In this document: in pieces, positions 13,928-21,219 of the stretch
Layout: every line of letters begins with the position of its first letter
Position numbering within the stretch: position 1 is the stretch's first letter
DNA from: an uncultured Oscillospiraceae bacterium
Lineage (GTDB): Bacteria > Bacillota > Clostridia > Oscillospirales > Oscillospiraceae
NCBI GenBank assembly: GCA_944385775.1
Contig: CALWYM010000087.1
Span: forward strand, 1 to 25,722
Length of the DNA: 25,722 nucleotides
Direction of reading: 5' to 3'
Position numbers and translations under genes: made by a program
The notes under the pieces: generated by a model
What the model was told of the DNA's origin: nothing
What the model saw: only the letters and a program-made list of their open reading frames with translations
The model's database searches: none

Positions 13928-15181
13928 ATGAGAATGAATATAACGCTTAGGCAGGCGGCTGACAGGATTATAAACCAGTCGATAGAAGCTGTTAAGCCTG
14001 ACGCTGCTGTAATCCGGGCTCTTTCCGACCGGCAGTTTCCCGGAAGGGTATTTTGCGTGGCGACAGGCAAGGCTGCCTGGCAGATGGCTAAAGCTGCCCG
14101 GGGAGTACTGGGCGACAAGATAACAAAGGGAATCGTAATAACAAAGTACGGTCATGTAAAGGGAGACATTCCGGGCTTTGAGCTTTACGAGGCGGGGCAC
14201 CCGGTGCCCGATGAAAACTCCTTTTCCGCAACCGAAAAGGCGATGACCCTTGTAAAGGGTCTTAGGGAAACTGACACGGTGCTGTTTCTTCTCTCCGGCG
14301 GGGGAAGCGCCCTTTTTGAAAAACCGTTAATCCCCGGCGAGGAGCTTTCCGACCTTACCCGCCAGCTTCTTTCAAGCGGCGCCGATATTGTGGAGATGAA
14401 CACGGTGAGAAAGCGTGTTTCCGCTGTAAAGGGCGGAAAATTCGCCACACTGTGCCAGCCCGCAAAGGTTTTTGCCATAGTTTTAAGCGATATACTGGGA
14501 GACCCTCTCGACATGATAGCTTCGGGACCTGTTACGGAGGATTCCTCCACCTGTGAGCAGGCGCTGGCGATCGTGAAAAAATACTCACTCCGGCTAAGCC
14601 CAAAGGCTATGGAGCTTATGAATGTGGAAACGCCCAAAAAGCTTTCAAACGTCACCTCCATTGTAACCGGAAGCGTCCGGGAGCTTACCCTTGCCGCGTC
14701 CAAGGCATGCATGGCGGAGGGCTTTACGCCCACTGTATTGTCGGATATGCTGTGCTGCCAGGCACGTGAAGCCGGCTCATTTATGGCAAGTATTCTCCAA
14801 AGCCACAAAGATACAAAGGTACCTCTGGCGTTTATCGCCGGCGGCGAAACGGTGGTGCGCCTTACAGGCTCCGGCAAGGGCGGACGGAATCAGGAACTGG
14901 CTCTTGGCGCGGCAGAGGGCATAAAGGGCATGAGCGCCTGCGTGTTTTCCGTGGGAAGCGACGGTACTGACGGTCCCACAGACGCCGCCGGCGGCTACGT
15001 GGACGGCGACTCCCTGTCCGAGCTTGCAGCAGCCGGTCTTACCCCCTACGAGGTTTTGGAAAATAACGACGCATACACCGCTTTGGGTAAAATCGGCGGT
15101 CTTATCTTTACCGGTCCCACGGGTACAAACGTAAACGACGTTTCCGTCGGTCTTATAGTCCCCGAAAGCGGAGAAAATTAA
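13928..15181 (+). CDS. Glycerate 2-kinase (MOFRL/DUF4147 family)
   Basis: An ATP-dependent kinase that phosphorylates glycerate to 2-phosphoglycerate, feeding glycerate from sugar-acid, serine or glyoxylate routes into lower glycolysis in the cytosol. The 417-residue protein shows the GckA/TtuD-type features: VATGKAAWQMAKAA near the N-terminus, YEAGHPVPDENS, FLLSGGGSALFEKP, NTVRKRVSAVKGGKFA, LSDILGDPLDMIASGPV, and the C-terminal MOFRL domain with AGGETVVRLTGSGKGGRNQELAL, SVGSDGTDGPTDAAGGYVD and TGPTGTNVNDV. Two in-frame ATGs (13928 and 13934) compete; the GGAGG site is four or ten bases away respectively. It is monocistronic, closed by the terminator at 15202-15224, and might be linked to the sugar-acid island downstream only by function. 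Confidence 0.92.
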   Translation: MRMNITLRQAADRIINQSIEAVKPDAAVIRALSDRQFPGRVFCVATGKAAWQMAKAARGVLGDKITKGIVITKYGHVKGDIPGFELYEAGHPVPDENSFSATEKAMTLVKGLRETDTVLFLLSGGGSALFEKPLIPGEELSDLTRQLLSSGADIVEMNTVRKRVSAVKGGKFATLCQPAKVFAIVLSDILGDPLDMIASGPVTEDSSTCEQALAIVKKYSLRLSPKAMELMNVETPKKLSNVTSIVTGSVRELTLAASKACMAEGFTPTVLSDMLCCQAREAGSFMASILQSHKDTKVPLAFIAGGETVVRLTGSGKGGRNQELALGAAEGIKGMSACVFSVGSDGTDGPTDAAGGYVDGDSLSELAAAGLTPYEVLENNDAYTALGKIGGLIFTGPTGTNVNDVSVGLIVPESGEN

Positions 15182-15201
15182 AAGCCTTTATAAAATATAG
15201 C

Positions 15202-15224
15202 CCTGCGCTGAGAAACAGCGCAGG
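15202..15224. terminator. Terminator shared by the glycerate kinase and the GtrA gene
   Basis: CCTGCGCTG (15202-15210) pairs perfectly with CAGCGCAGG (15216-15224) around AGAAA, followed on the plus strand by ACATTTTTATTTTT. It terminates the plus-strand gene and could also act on the convergent minus-strand operon. Confidence 0.85.
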
Positions 15225-15230
15225 ACATTT

Positions 15231-15644
15231 TTATTTTTCCTCTTTTTTAAAGACAAAAAGCCGCTGACCCACGTAATTCAGCATTACGAAAAGACCCATT
15301 CCGAAAACCATGGCTCCGTTCTCCCGTATATTTTCGCCGAAGGAAGACAGAATTTTACCCATTATCGGCTTTGCCGCCCCGTAGGCGATAAGGTAGCAGA
15401 GGGAAATATTCAAAACAAACCTGGGAACTGTGGTTTTTGAGCTTTTCTTGCTTTTAAAGGTGAATTTTTTATTCAGCAGGTAGCTGACTACGCTGCCCAC
15501 GATATAATTAAGCGCCGAGGACACCCAGTAGTTAAGGTGAAGCAGGTTGTAGGCGGAGAACATAACGGCGCTGCCCACAAGCGTATTCAAAACCCCCACC
15601 ATAATAAACCGCCAGAAGGTGGAGTCCGGAAATTTACCTGTCAT
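15231..15644 (-). CDS. GtrA-family membrane protein (glycosyl-lipid flippase-like)
   Basis: A 137-residue GtrA/DPMS3-family protein with four predicted membrane helices: WRFIMVGVLNTLVGSAVMFSA, YWVSSALNYIVGSVVSYLLN, RFVLNISLCYLIAYGAAKP and GAMVFGMGLFVMLNYVGQRL. The NKKFTF motif after helix 2 and the RLFVFK ending are typical. In the phage and bacterial Gtr systems GtrA is proposed to flip polyprenyl-phosphate-sugar across the membrane. I use the ATG at 15644 because GGTGAG is seven bases upstream; the longer frame to 15704 lies deep inside the upstream glycosyltransferase. The chosen start overlaps that gene's end by 11 bases, indicating translational coupling in one operon. Confidence 0.9.
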   Translation of the reverse strand: MTGKFPDSTFWRFIMVGVLNTLVGSAVMFSAYNLLHLNYWVSSALNYIVGSVVSYLLNKKFTFKSKKSSKTTVPRFVLNISLCYLIAYGAAKPIMGKILSSFGENIRENGAMVFGMGLFVMLNYVGQRLFVFKKEEK

Positions 15645-16575
15645 CTTTTTTCTCACCGCAGCTTTCAGCGATAATGTACCGGGGTCTGTCCTTGACCTCC
15701 TCATATATTTTGGCGATGTAGTAGCCGATTATCCCAAGGCTTATCATTATAATACTGCTGGAAAAAAGCTGAAGCAGTATAATTGTCGTAAAGCCCTCCA
15801 GCGCCTTTCCCATAAGCTTCTGGACAAGGGAAACAGCTCCCAGTATCAAAGCGGCCGTCAGCATTACTCCGCCAAGGGCGGTGACTATCTGCATGGGCGC
15901 CGCGGAAAAGGCGGAAATATTGGACAGCGCGTATTTCGCAAGACCCAGCGGCGACCATTTTGACTTTCCGCCGATACGCTCGGAAACATCAAACTCCACC
16001 GACGCCGTCTTAAATCCAATCCACTTTGACAAGGCGCGGAAAAAGGTGTTCCGCTCCCGCATATTTATTATAACCTCCACAGCCCGCCTGTCGAGAAGCT
16101 TGAAATCCGACGCCTGCTCCATATCAAAGCCCGTGGCGGCGCCGATAAGCTTGTAAAAACACCCGGCGCCAAGAGCGTGAAGCGCCCCCTCTTTGCCCCG
16201 GCTTCTCTTTTTCCCCTCAATTACCTCGCAGCCCTGCTGCCACAGCGAGTACATCTCGCAAAGCTTTTCGGGAGGGTGCTGCAAATCGCAGTCTATTACG
16301 GCGCAGCAGTCGCCCCGGGAGCGGGAAAGCCCTGCCATAATCGCGGCTTCCTTGCCGAAATTCCGGGAAAACCGTATGCCCCTGATATTTTCATATTTTG
16401 CGGAGGCGGTCTCTATCTTCTCCCAGGTATCGTCGCCAGAGCCGTCGTCCACAAAAAGCAGCTCATGGGGGATTTTGTCACCATTAAGCACTTCCTCCAT
16501 AACAAAGGCTGTGCGCTCTATTATCTTCCCCTCGTTATACGCCGGGATTACAACGGTCAAAAGCCCCTGTCTCAA
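15634..16575 (-). CDS. GtrB-like polyprenyl-phosphate glycosyltransferase (GT2)
   Basis: A membrane-anchored family 2 glycosyltransferase that would transfer a sugar from a nucleotide donor to polyprenyl phosphate. The GT-A catalytic domain shows VVIPAYNEGK, FVDDGSGDDTW (Asp43/44), FSRNFGKEAAIMAGL and the metal-binding VIDCDLQHPPE (Asp95, Asp97). The acceptor-side region has QASDFKLLDRRAV and FFRALSKWIGF. Two C-terminal membrane helices follow (about residues 227-255 and 265-292), then a short cytosolic tail. The 313-residue length matches GtrB/YfdH. The start is a TTG at 16575 preceded by AAGGAGG; no ATG is suitably placed. It sits between the large GtrX-like enzyme and GtrA. Confidence 0.92.
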   Translation of the reverse strand: MRQGLLTVVIPAYNEGKIIERTAFVMEEVLNGDKIPHELLFVDDGSGDDTWEKIETASAKYENIRGIRFSRNFGKEAAIMAGLSRSRGDCCAVIDCDLQHPPEKLCEMYSLWQQGCEVIEGKKRSRGKEGALHALGAGCFYKLIGAATGFDMEQASDFKLLDRRAVEVIINMRERNTFFRALSKWIGFKTASVEFDVSERIGGKSKWSPLGLAKYALSNISAFSAAPMQIVTALGGVMLTAALILGAVSLVQKLMGKALEGFTTIILLQLFSSSIIMISLGIIGYYIAKIYEEVKDRPRYIIAESCGEKKDDR

Positions 16576-16591
16576 TATGTCCCCCTCCTTT

Positions 16592-18202
16592 TTATCGGTA
16601 CTGCGAGTATTCAGCGTACTTTACGTAGTCACTGACCTTTATTACAACGATTCTGTCCTCCACAAGCTCAATATATCCGTCATTGGGAAAATCCGGCAGG
16701 GAGGAAACGTCGTAAATTTCCATCATATCCTCATAAAACAGATGGGAGTAGGGCAGCGTCACCCCCATGTATTTCTGTATAAGCCCGTTGTAGCTCATCT
16801 GGTTGCAGCTTCCGCTGACCCAGAAGTTGCCCATCTGGGCGTAGCCGTTGGCGCAGGAGTAAATCTCCGAAACGGAAAAAAGACTATTTCTCGCCGGGAC
16901 GCCTACAAAAAAGTATTCGTACTCCGGAGAGAGGAGCTCCTGCTCCTTTAAATCGTAAAGAATCTGGTTTGCCATTGTCTGGCAGGCGTTTCGCCCCTCG
17001 AACATTGCCTGCTGGTCGAAAAGCACCTGCATTGAGCTGCCGTATAAAACAGCCGCGAAAAAAACGGCGCATATCCCTTTAAGGTACCTTCTTCCCATAA
17101 CCTTAAAAAGCAGCAGCATTGTAAGGGGCACCATAAGGGCAAGACCTGCCGTCATCTGAAGCTCCAGCTTGTCCCCGGCAATCAGCATGTAGGCGTTGCA
17201 GCCCACGGGAATAAACACAGCCGCCAGAACTGATAAAACGCCCCGGAGCTTTCCCAGTGAAAAAGCCCGAAGAGCCGCCCCCGCCGCCCCCACGGCAAGC
17301 AGTCCAAGCAGAACGTACATTCCTCCCACGTACTGAAGCCTGTTTATTTTAAGCATGCCCTCAATATAGTAGGCGGCAAAATATCGGTATGTTTTCAGTA
17401 TATTTCCCGGCAGAGCCAGCACAATGCCAAAAGGCGAAAGTGTACCTATGCCGTTATAGTCGCTTAGACTTACCCCGACGATTTTAAGAAATATCCTTAG
17501 TATAACAAAATACATTATTCCACCGAAAATTGCCGTCAGGAGAATTTTAAGAAGGTTTTTCCACAGCGTCTTCATAAAAACCTCCCTGTTTTGCGAGAGG
17601 TATATAACATAAAACAGCGCCGCCACGGCAAAAACCCCAAGGTACGCCTGATAGCAGCCCAGTGAAAAGGCAAGGGACAAGCCCCCGGTTATGACGGCAA
17701 AAGCAGCGTTTTTCACCTTTACGGAAAGGTACAGCGCCAAAGCCGCCGCTAAGAACGCAAAGCCGTAGCCCATGGAGGTGTAGCGGTAGGACAATGTGTT
17801 GCTCACAGCCGTGGAGCACAGCATAAGTATCAGTGCGGCGGCGGAGAGGTATTTGTTCTCCGCTTTGAAAAGGTCCAGCAATAACACAAAGCCCAGTGAA
17901 AAAAGCGTCAGCGCCGCCAGGGACGCCACAGGCTCCGAGTGAAGCCCCATATTGAGCTTATCCACAAAATACAGCGCCCACCTGCCGCTTGTCAGCTCCG
18001 CCGCTCCGGCATGGCGGTAATTTTGCTGCCACAGCCCGTCGTAGGTGTTTGTAAGCTGCTGGCTCATCATCATAAAATACAGTACTGCCGAAAAAGCCAT
18101 GGCGCAGACAAACGCGAAACGGTACCTTTCAAAAATGCCGAGACCCCATAACCTTAAATCGGATAAAAGTCCCGCGCTTTTTCCTCTTCCGTGTCTGTTC
18201 AT
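16592..18202 (-). CDS. Polytopic glucosyltransferase-domain protein (GtrX-like)
   Basis: A 536-residue integral membrane protein of the glucosyltransferase-II type (GtrIII-like), expected to move the sugar from the polyprenyl carrier onto a surface polymer outside the membrane. A short cytosolic N-terminus precedes a first helix (FAFVCAMAFSAVLYFMMM). An extracytosolic loop with NTYDGLWQQN and SGRWALY follows, where acidic catalytic residues usually lie. About ten more helices come next, and then a soluble C-terminal domain of about 130 residues with ACQTMANQILYDL and FFVGVPA. I chose the ATG at 18202 because AAGGGGAAG lies upstream; the longer frame to 18340 includes the promoter. It is the first gene of the three-gene Gtr-like operon, 16 bases ahead of the GT2 gene. 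The acceptor polymer is unknown. Confidence 0.82.
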   Translation of the reverse strand: MNRHGRGKSAGLLSDLRLWGLGIFERYRFAFVCAMAFSAVLYFMMMSQQLTNTYDGLWQQNYRHAGAAELTSGRWALYFVDKLNMGLHSEPVASLAALTLFSLGFVLLLDLFKAENKYLSAAALILMLCSTAVSNTLSYRYTSMGYGFAFLAAALALYLSVKVKNAAFAVITGGLSLAFSLGCYQAYLGVFAVAALFYVIYLSQNREVFMKTLWKNLLKILLTAIFGGIMYFVILRIFLKIVGVSLSDYNGIGTLSPFGIVLALPGNILKTYRYFAAYYIEGMLKINRLQYVGGMYVLLGLLAVGAAGAALRAFSLGKLRGVLSVLAAVFIPVGCNAYMLIAGDKLELQMTAGLALMVPLTMLLLFKVMGRRYLKGICAVFFAAVLYGSSMQVLFDQQAMFEGRNACQTMANQILYDLKEQELLSPEYEYFFVGVPARNSLFSVSEIYSCANGYAQMGNFWVSGSCNQMSYNGLIQKYMGVTLPYSHLFYEDMMEIYDVSSLPDFPNDGYIELVEDRIVVIKVSDYVKYAEYSQYR

Positions 18203-18260
18203 AAAGGTAATGCTTCCCCTTTCAGTTAAAGCCCGGTTTTCCCGTGGCAATACTGGATTT

Positions 18261-18288
18261 ATTATACATCCAAATCGTGAAAAATCAA
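18261..18288 (-). promoter_or_regulatory. Promoter of the Gtr-like operon
   Basis: On the minus strand TTGATT (18283-18288), 16 bp, then a perfect TATAAT (18261-18266). Confidence 0.7.
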
Positions 18289-18330
18289 GCTTACCGGGGA
18301 GCTTTCCCCGTCTTTTCCACCATTGAAAAG

Positions 18331-18361
18331 TAAAAGGCACGGCAGAAAACTCTGCCGTGCC
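18331..18361 (-). terminator. Terminator of the NlpC/P60 hydrolase gene
   Basis: On the minus strand GGCACGGCAGA pairs with TCTGCCGTGCC around a four-base loop and is followed by TTTTACTTTT. It separates the hydrolase from the Gtr operon promoter. Confidence 0.85.
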
Positions 18362-18376
18362 CGAATAATTTTAAGA

Positions 18377-19297
18377 CTATATAACTCTCTTTGCTCCAAA
18401 CCACGCCTTGGTGTAGTAGGCGCTGCTCAAATCGGAAATGATAACGCCGGTGGTGGAGGTGGAAGCGTGAACAAACTGACCGTCCCCTATGTAAATTCCC
18501 ACGTGGGTCACGCTGCTTCCGTTAGAGGAGAAGAACACCAGATCGCCCTGCTGGAGGGAATCCTTTGAAACGGAGGAGCCGTTATTTTTGTACTGCTGGC
18601 TCGCCGTTCTGGAAAGGTCGTAGCCGAACTGACCGTAAACGTAATATGTAAGACCGGAGCAGTCAAAGCCGTCCTTGGGGCTTTCCGCACCGTAAACGTA
18701 GTTGTAGCCCAGATACTGAAGGGCGTAATTTGCAATCTGCTGACCGAGGCTTGTATTCTCGCTGGAAGCCATGTTCTCAGTTCTTGAGTAGCTCTCGCTG
18801 GAGGGCGCGCCGGTGACCTCCATAAGGTCGGAACGGATATATCCCGTCTTGCCGTCGTAGATGACCTTGAACCAGCCGTTATTTATGCCGATAACCTCAA
18901 CCTCAACGTCAATATCAACCTTGCAAAGAATTTCGCTTTCGGTGGTGGGCTTTGCCCTCATATGTACGTCGGTAGCCGTAAGAGTACCGGTAGCGTTAAA
19001 GTTCTCAGCCAGAAGAACGTCCTCAAGATAGGTGGCGTCAACGTATCCCTCAGTACCCTGATAGTTCACGTGATACCATGAACCATCGCCGGTGTCAACC
19101 ACAACAAGCCTTGTGCCGTTTGCAATGGCAGTAATGGGCTCATAATCGGTAGAAGGACCGGAGCGGATATTCAGGGATGTAGCGCTGACAGTGGCCGCGC
19201 CGTAGCAAAGTTCCGCCGCCGCGGCGGTTAATGTGAGCGCTGCCCCAAGAGCGGCAGTCGCCGTAACTGTTACAAGTAGCTTTTTTAATCGATTCAT
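18377..19297 (-). CDS. Secreted SH3b-NlpC/P60 peptidoglycan endopeptidase
   Basis: A 306-residue exported cell-wall hydrolase. A signal peptide (about residues 1-28, ending TAAAAEL) is followed by two bacterial SH3 domains at about 33-93 (SLNIRSGPSTDYEP, WYHVNYQGTEGYV) and 105-163 (VHMRAKPTTESE, WFKVIYDGKTGYIRSDLM), which bind peptidoglycan. A Ser/Asn-rich linker leads to the NlpC/P60 domain at about 185-306. Catalytic residues are Cys213 in FDCSGLTYYVYG, His265 in VTHVGIYIG and probably His277 in FVHAST. Such enzymes cut D-Glu-diamino acid bonds in stem peptides. The stop codon is TAG. It lies 24 bases after the small conserved gene, with GAGGAA upstream, and shares its WalR-box-bearing promoter region, which fits the known WalR regulon of wall hydrolases. 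Confidence 0.95.
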   Translation of the reverse strand: MNRLKKLLVTVTATAALGAALTLTAAAAELCYGAATVSATSLNIRSGPSTDYEPITAIANGTRLVVVDTGDGSWYHVNYQGTEGYVDATYLEDVLLAENFNATGTLTATDVHMRAKPTTESEILCKVDIDVEVEVIGINNGWFKVIYDGKTGYIRSDLMEVTGAPSSESYSRTENMASSENTSLGQQIANYALQYLGYNYVYGAESPKDGFDCSGLTYYVYGQFGYDLSRTASQQYKNNGSSVSKDSLQQGDLVFFSSNGSSVTHVGIYIGDGQFVHASTSTTGVIISDLSSAYYTKAWFGAKRVI

Positions 19298-19321
19298 TTG
19301 AATTTCCTCAACAAGTGTAAA

Positions 19322-19591
19322 TTATATCTGACCGGCAAGAGCTCTCTTGAGCCAGATACCGGCAATGTCCATGGCCTCGTAAAGACCCCCTCTTGTGGTA
19401 CGCTTAATTATCCTGTCCCTGTGCTTTATGTTGGGATCCGTAAGCTGAAGGGATACCTCCACCTTGCTTGCCACGTCCATATCGGAAACTTTCTTCGTAT
19501 CCTCAATCTGAAGCTTTACGATGTAATCCTTGCCGGGATCGCCGTAGTACAGCACGTTTCCCTTTCTGTAAAGGGGCACGGATTTATACAT
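19322..19591 (-). CDS. Small conserved protein of unknown function, operon partner of the hydrolase
   Basis: I do not recognise a named family. The product is about 89 residues, soluble, with a beta-rich first half (YKSVPLYRKGNVLYYGDPG, YIVKLQIEDTKKV, SKVEVSLQL) and a helical end (GLYEAMDIAGIWLKRAL). It has no signal peptide, so it probably stays in the cytosol. The ATG at 19591 has GGAGG eleven bases upstream. An alternative ATG at 19609 would add MEEKQL but contains that site and has only a weak site of its own. It is the first gene after a strong promoter (19733-19761) and is followed after 24 bases by the secreted hydrolase, so a role in envelope biology or its control is possible but unproven. 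Confidence 0.72.
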   Translation of the reverse strand: MYKSVPLYRKGNVLYYGDPGKDYIVKLQIEDTKKVSDMDVASKVEVSLQLTDPNIKHRDRIIKRTTRGGLYEAMDIAGIWLKRALAGQI

Positions 19592-19724
19592 CAGCTGCTT
19601 TTCCTCCATTATGCCTGACCTTTCTGCTGCCCAAAGCCCGAATGTCTGTCTGCGCCGGGCAGCTCTCCCCAGACAGCCAATGTGGAGCGGTTTAAGTCTC
19701 TTTCGCTCTTTCTTTTTTAAAAGC

Positions 19725-19741
19725 GTAACCAAATTGTAACA
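19725..19741 (-). promoter_or_regulatory. WalR-like box overlapping the -10 of the hydrolase operon
   Basis: On the minus strand TGTTAC-AATTT-GGTTAC matches the WalR consensus except for one base (G for T). Overlap with the -10 element would suit repression, as for some WalR-controlled wall-hydrolase regulators in Bacillus. Binding is an inference. Confidence 0.4.
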
Positions 19742-19761
19742 CATTGTTTCCTGTTTGTCAA
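19733..19761 (-). promoter_or_regulatory. Promoter of the hydrolase operon
   Basis: On the minus strand a perfect TTGACA (19756-19761) and TACAAT (19733-19738) are separated by 17 bp. Confidence 0.85.
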
Positions 19762-19763
19762 CA

Positions 19764-19946
19764 TTAAATTTACATTGCGGCTTCCTTTTTATTCCACATA
19801 ATTTTCAAACATTTTTCCGGCTTTTTCCCTCTATTTCTCCATTTTTCCGCACTTTTACCAAGATTTCGCCAGGCTTCCCCTTTTCCTGTCCCCCGCTCCC
19901 CCGCTGCTGTGCCAACATTTTCCTCTTACAGCTTTCTAATATTTTT
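19764..19946. other. Pyrimidine-rich intergenic tract upstream of the hydrolase operon
   Basis: About 180 bases strongly biased to C and T on the plus strand, with repeated TTTTTCC blocks. No credible gene is present; an open plus-strand frame here looks like low-complexity translation. It lies between the hydrolase promoter and the WalR-type box at 19947-19963. Confidence 0.5.
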
Positions 19947-19963
19947 TGTTACCATTTTGTAAC
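19947..19963 (+). promoter_or_regulatory. Perfect WalR-type direct repeat upstream of the hydrolase operon
   Basis: On the plus strand TGTTAC-CATTT-TGTAAC matches TGTWAH-N5-TGTWAH exactly. It lies about 185 bp upstream of the hydrolase -35 box, just beyond the ireB terminator, and faces away from the operon. Confidence 0.4.
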
Positions 19964-19975
19964 CATTTAAGCAGT

Positions 19976-20007
19976 AAAAAAGCCCTCCGACCGGCTGATC
20001 GGAGGGC
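19976..20007 (-). terminator. Terminator of ireB
   Basis: On the minus strand GCCCTCCGA pairs with TCGGAGGGC around an eight-base loop, followed by six T. Confidence 0.93.
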
Positions 20008-20019
20008 AGTTTTGGGCTG

Positions 20020-20283
20020 TTATTTTTCCAGATAAGCCTTCACCATTTCCTGAAGGAGCTCGTATCTGTCCACTCTGCATATAAGGGCCCGGGCATTATT
20101 GTAATTTGTAATGTAACTTGGGTCCTCAGACAGGATATATCCCACAATCTGGTTTATGGGGTCGTACCCCTTGAGCTTCAGGGATTCGTAAACAGAATCC
20201 ATAATATCCTTGGTTCCCAGCCTTCTGTCCACAGCTTCAAATTTCCTTGTAAAGTCAAGCATTGAGTAATCATTGGAATCCAT
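20020..20283 (-). CDS. ireB: IreB family regulatory phosphoprotein
   Basis: An 87-residue UPF0297/IreB protein. In Enterococcus faecalis IreB is a target of the PASTA-domain kinase IreK and phosphatase IreP and acts as a negative regulator of cephalosporin resistance. The family signature is clear: VYESLKLKGYDPINQIVGYILSEDP with the conserved NQIVGY core, then YITNYNNARALICRVDRYELLQEMV. The N-terminal region carries Ser/Thr candidates for phosphorylation. AAGGAGGGG lies seven bases before the ATG. It has its own promoter (20323-20351) and terminator. In many Firmicutes ireB sits with ruvX; here it stands alone next to the wall-hydrolase operon. Confidence 0.95.
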   Translation of the reverse strand: MDSNDYSMLDFTRKFEAVDRRLGTKDIMDSVYESLKLKGYDPINQIVGYILSEDPSYITNYNNARALICRVDRYELLQEMVKAYLEK

Positions 20284-20322
20284 GTCCGTTCCCCTCCTTT
20301 TCGGGCAATATAAACTGATTAC

Positions 20323-20351
20323 ATTTTAGTACATTTTTCCCGTTCTGTAAA
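20323..20351 (-). promoter_or_regulatory. Promoter of ireB
   Basis: On the minus strand TTTACA (20346-20351), 17 bp, then TAAAAT (20323-20328). Confidence 0.65.
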
Positions 20352-20395
20352 GGGCAAAAATAAGAAGCGGGGCAATATTTTTATTATTGACCGGT

Positions 20396-20956
20396 TCATT
20401 TCCCCTTTTCCTCACCCACGGGAAAGGCCATGTAATTTCTGCCTTTAAGAAGCTCCGTCTTTCCTCTGCGGAAGGCTTCCTCCAGGGGGAAAACCCCTCC
20501 CGGCTGCCATGGTATGGCAAGGTACAGCTCGCCGTTTCTCCTGCACACAAGCGCGTCACGAAGCTCCGGTATGCGTCCCTCGCCTTTCAGATATTTTTCC
20601 GGGTGAGGCTCACTTTTCCACTGCCAGCTCTCTGCGTCATTTTTTTCATCACTTTTTTTGCCATTGTCCGCAGCTCTTTCCCCATTTTCCACCGTATTAT
20701 CCACAATCGGGCGAAGAATATACTCTCCGTCCCTGAAATTTTCCGCCAATTTTCGTGAAATTGACCGTCTAAGCTCCATATTTTCCCCCCGAGGCGCCGG
20801 TATCCCCAGATTAAGCTCCCTGCCGCCAGCGGATACAAGCAGCCGAAGGGGCGGCAAGACGCCGCCGTAATTATAGTAAAAGCAGATGTACAGCCCCTGC
20901 TCGCTTACTGTCACCGTACCGGCGTCCTTCCCGTTCCAGCTTACTGCCCTGACCAT
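20396..20956 (-). CDS. Hypothetical protein, 186 residues
   Basis: I do not recognise the family. There is no signal peptide or membrane helix. An N-terminal beta-rich part of about 75 residues (MVRAVSWNGKDAGTVTVSEQ, LYICFYYNYGG, RLLVSAGGRELNLGIPAP) is followed by a highly charged Glu/Lys/Asp linker at about 88-120. A shorter C-terminal beta segment echoes the first (ALVCRRNGELYLAIPWQPGG), so two related halves are possible. The start is supported by GGGGGAG seven bases upstream. It is transcribed toward ireB and diverges from the sugar-acid island. The length and site support a real gene; the function is unknown. Confidence 0.7.
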   Translation of the reverse strand: MVRAVSWNGKDAGTVTVSEQGLYICFYYNYGGVLPPLRLLVSAGGRELNLGIPAPRGENMELRRSISRKLAENFRDGEYILRPIVDNTVENGERAADNGKKSDEKNDAESWQWKSEPHPEKYLKGEGRIPELRDALVCRRNGELYLAIPWQPGGVFPLEEAFRRGKTELLKGRNYMAFPVGEEKGK

Positions 20957-21219
20957 TTTCTGACTCCCCCTTTTTTATAACTTTATGTGCGCCCTTTCCT
21001 TTTATTCATAACTTGTACAATGTATTTAAGTATATTCCCCTTATCAGAAATAAATATGGAGCTAGATTCAATACAGGAGAATCTCCCGAGCAGCTATAAA
21101 GTTGTGCAACATGACTGAAGCTGGAAAGAAGAAGGATGAATCGCTGCCCGGTCGGGTTCCGGAGCCCGGCTTGGCCGAGTGTAAACCACTCTATCAAACC
21201 CTGAGAGAGGTGATAAAGA
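20957..21219. other. Divergent intergenic region and structured leader of the aldolase gene
   Basis: No gene is supported here. The second half (21061-21219) contains hairpin-forming sequence: GATTC/GAATC near 21066-21083, the palindrome GGAGAATCTCC, and a near-perfect inverted repeat CGGGTTCC/GGAGCCCG at about 21153-21168 with no T-run after it. A 38-codon frame from 21111 lacks a ribosome binding site. Promoters could not be assigned with confidence. Confidence 0.4.

Noticed and set aside
14185..14877. 230-codon minus-strand frame opposite the glycerate kinase
   Set aside because: Shadow of the kinase, with a Ser/Pro-rich composition and no recognisable domain.
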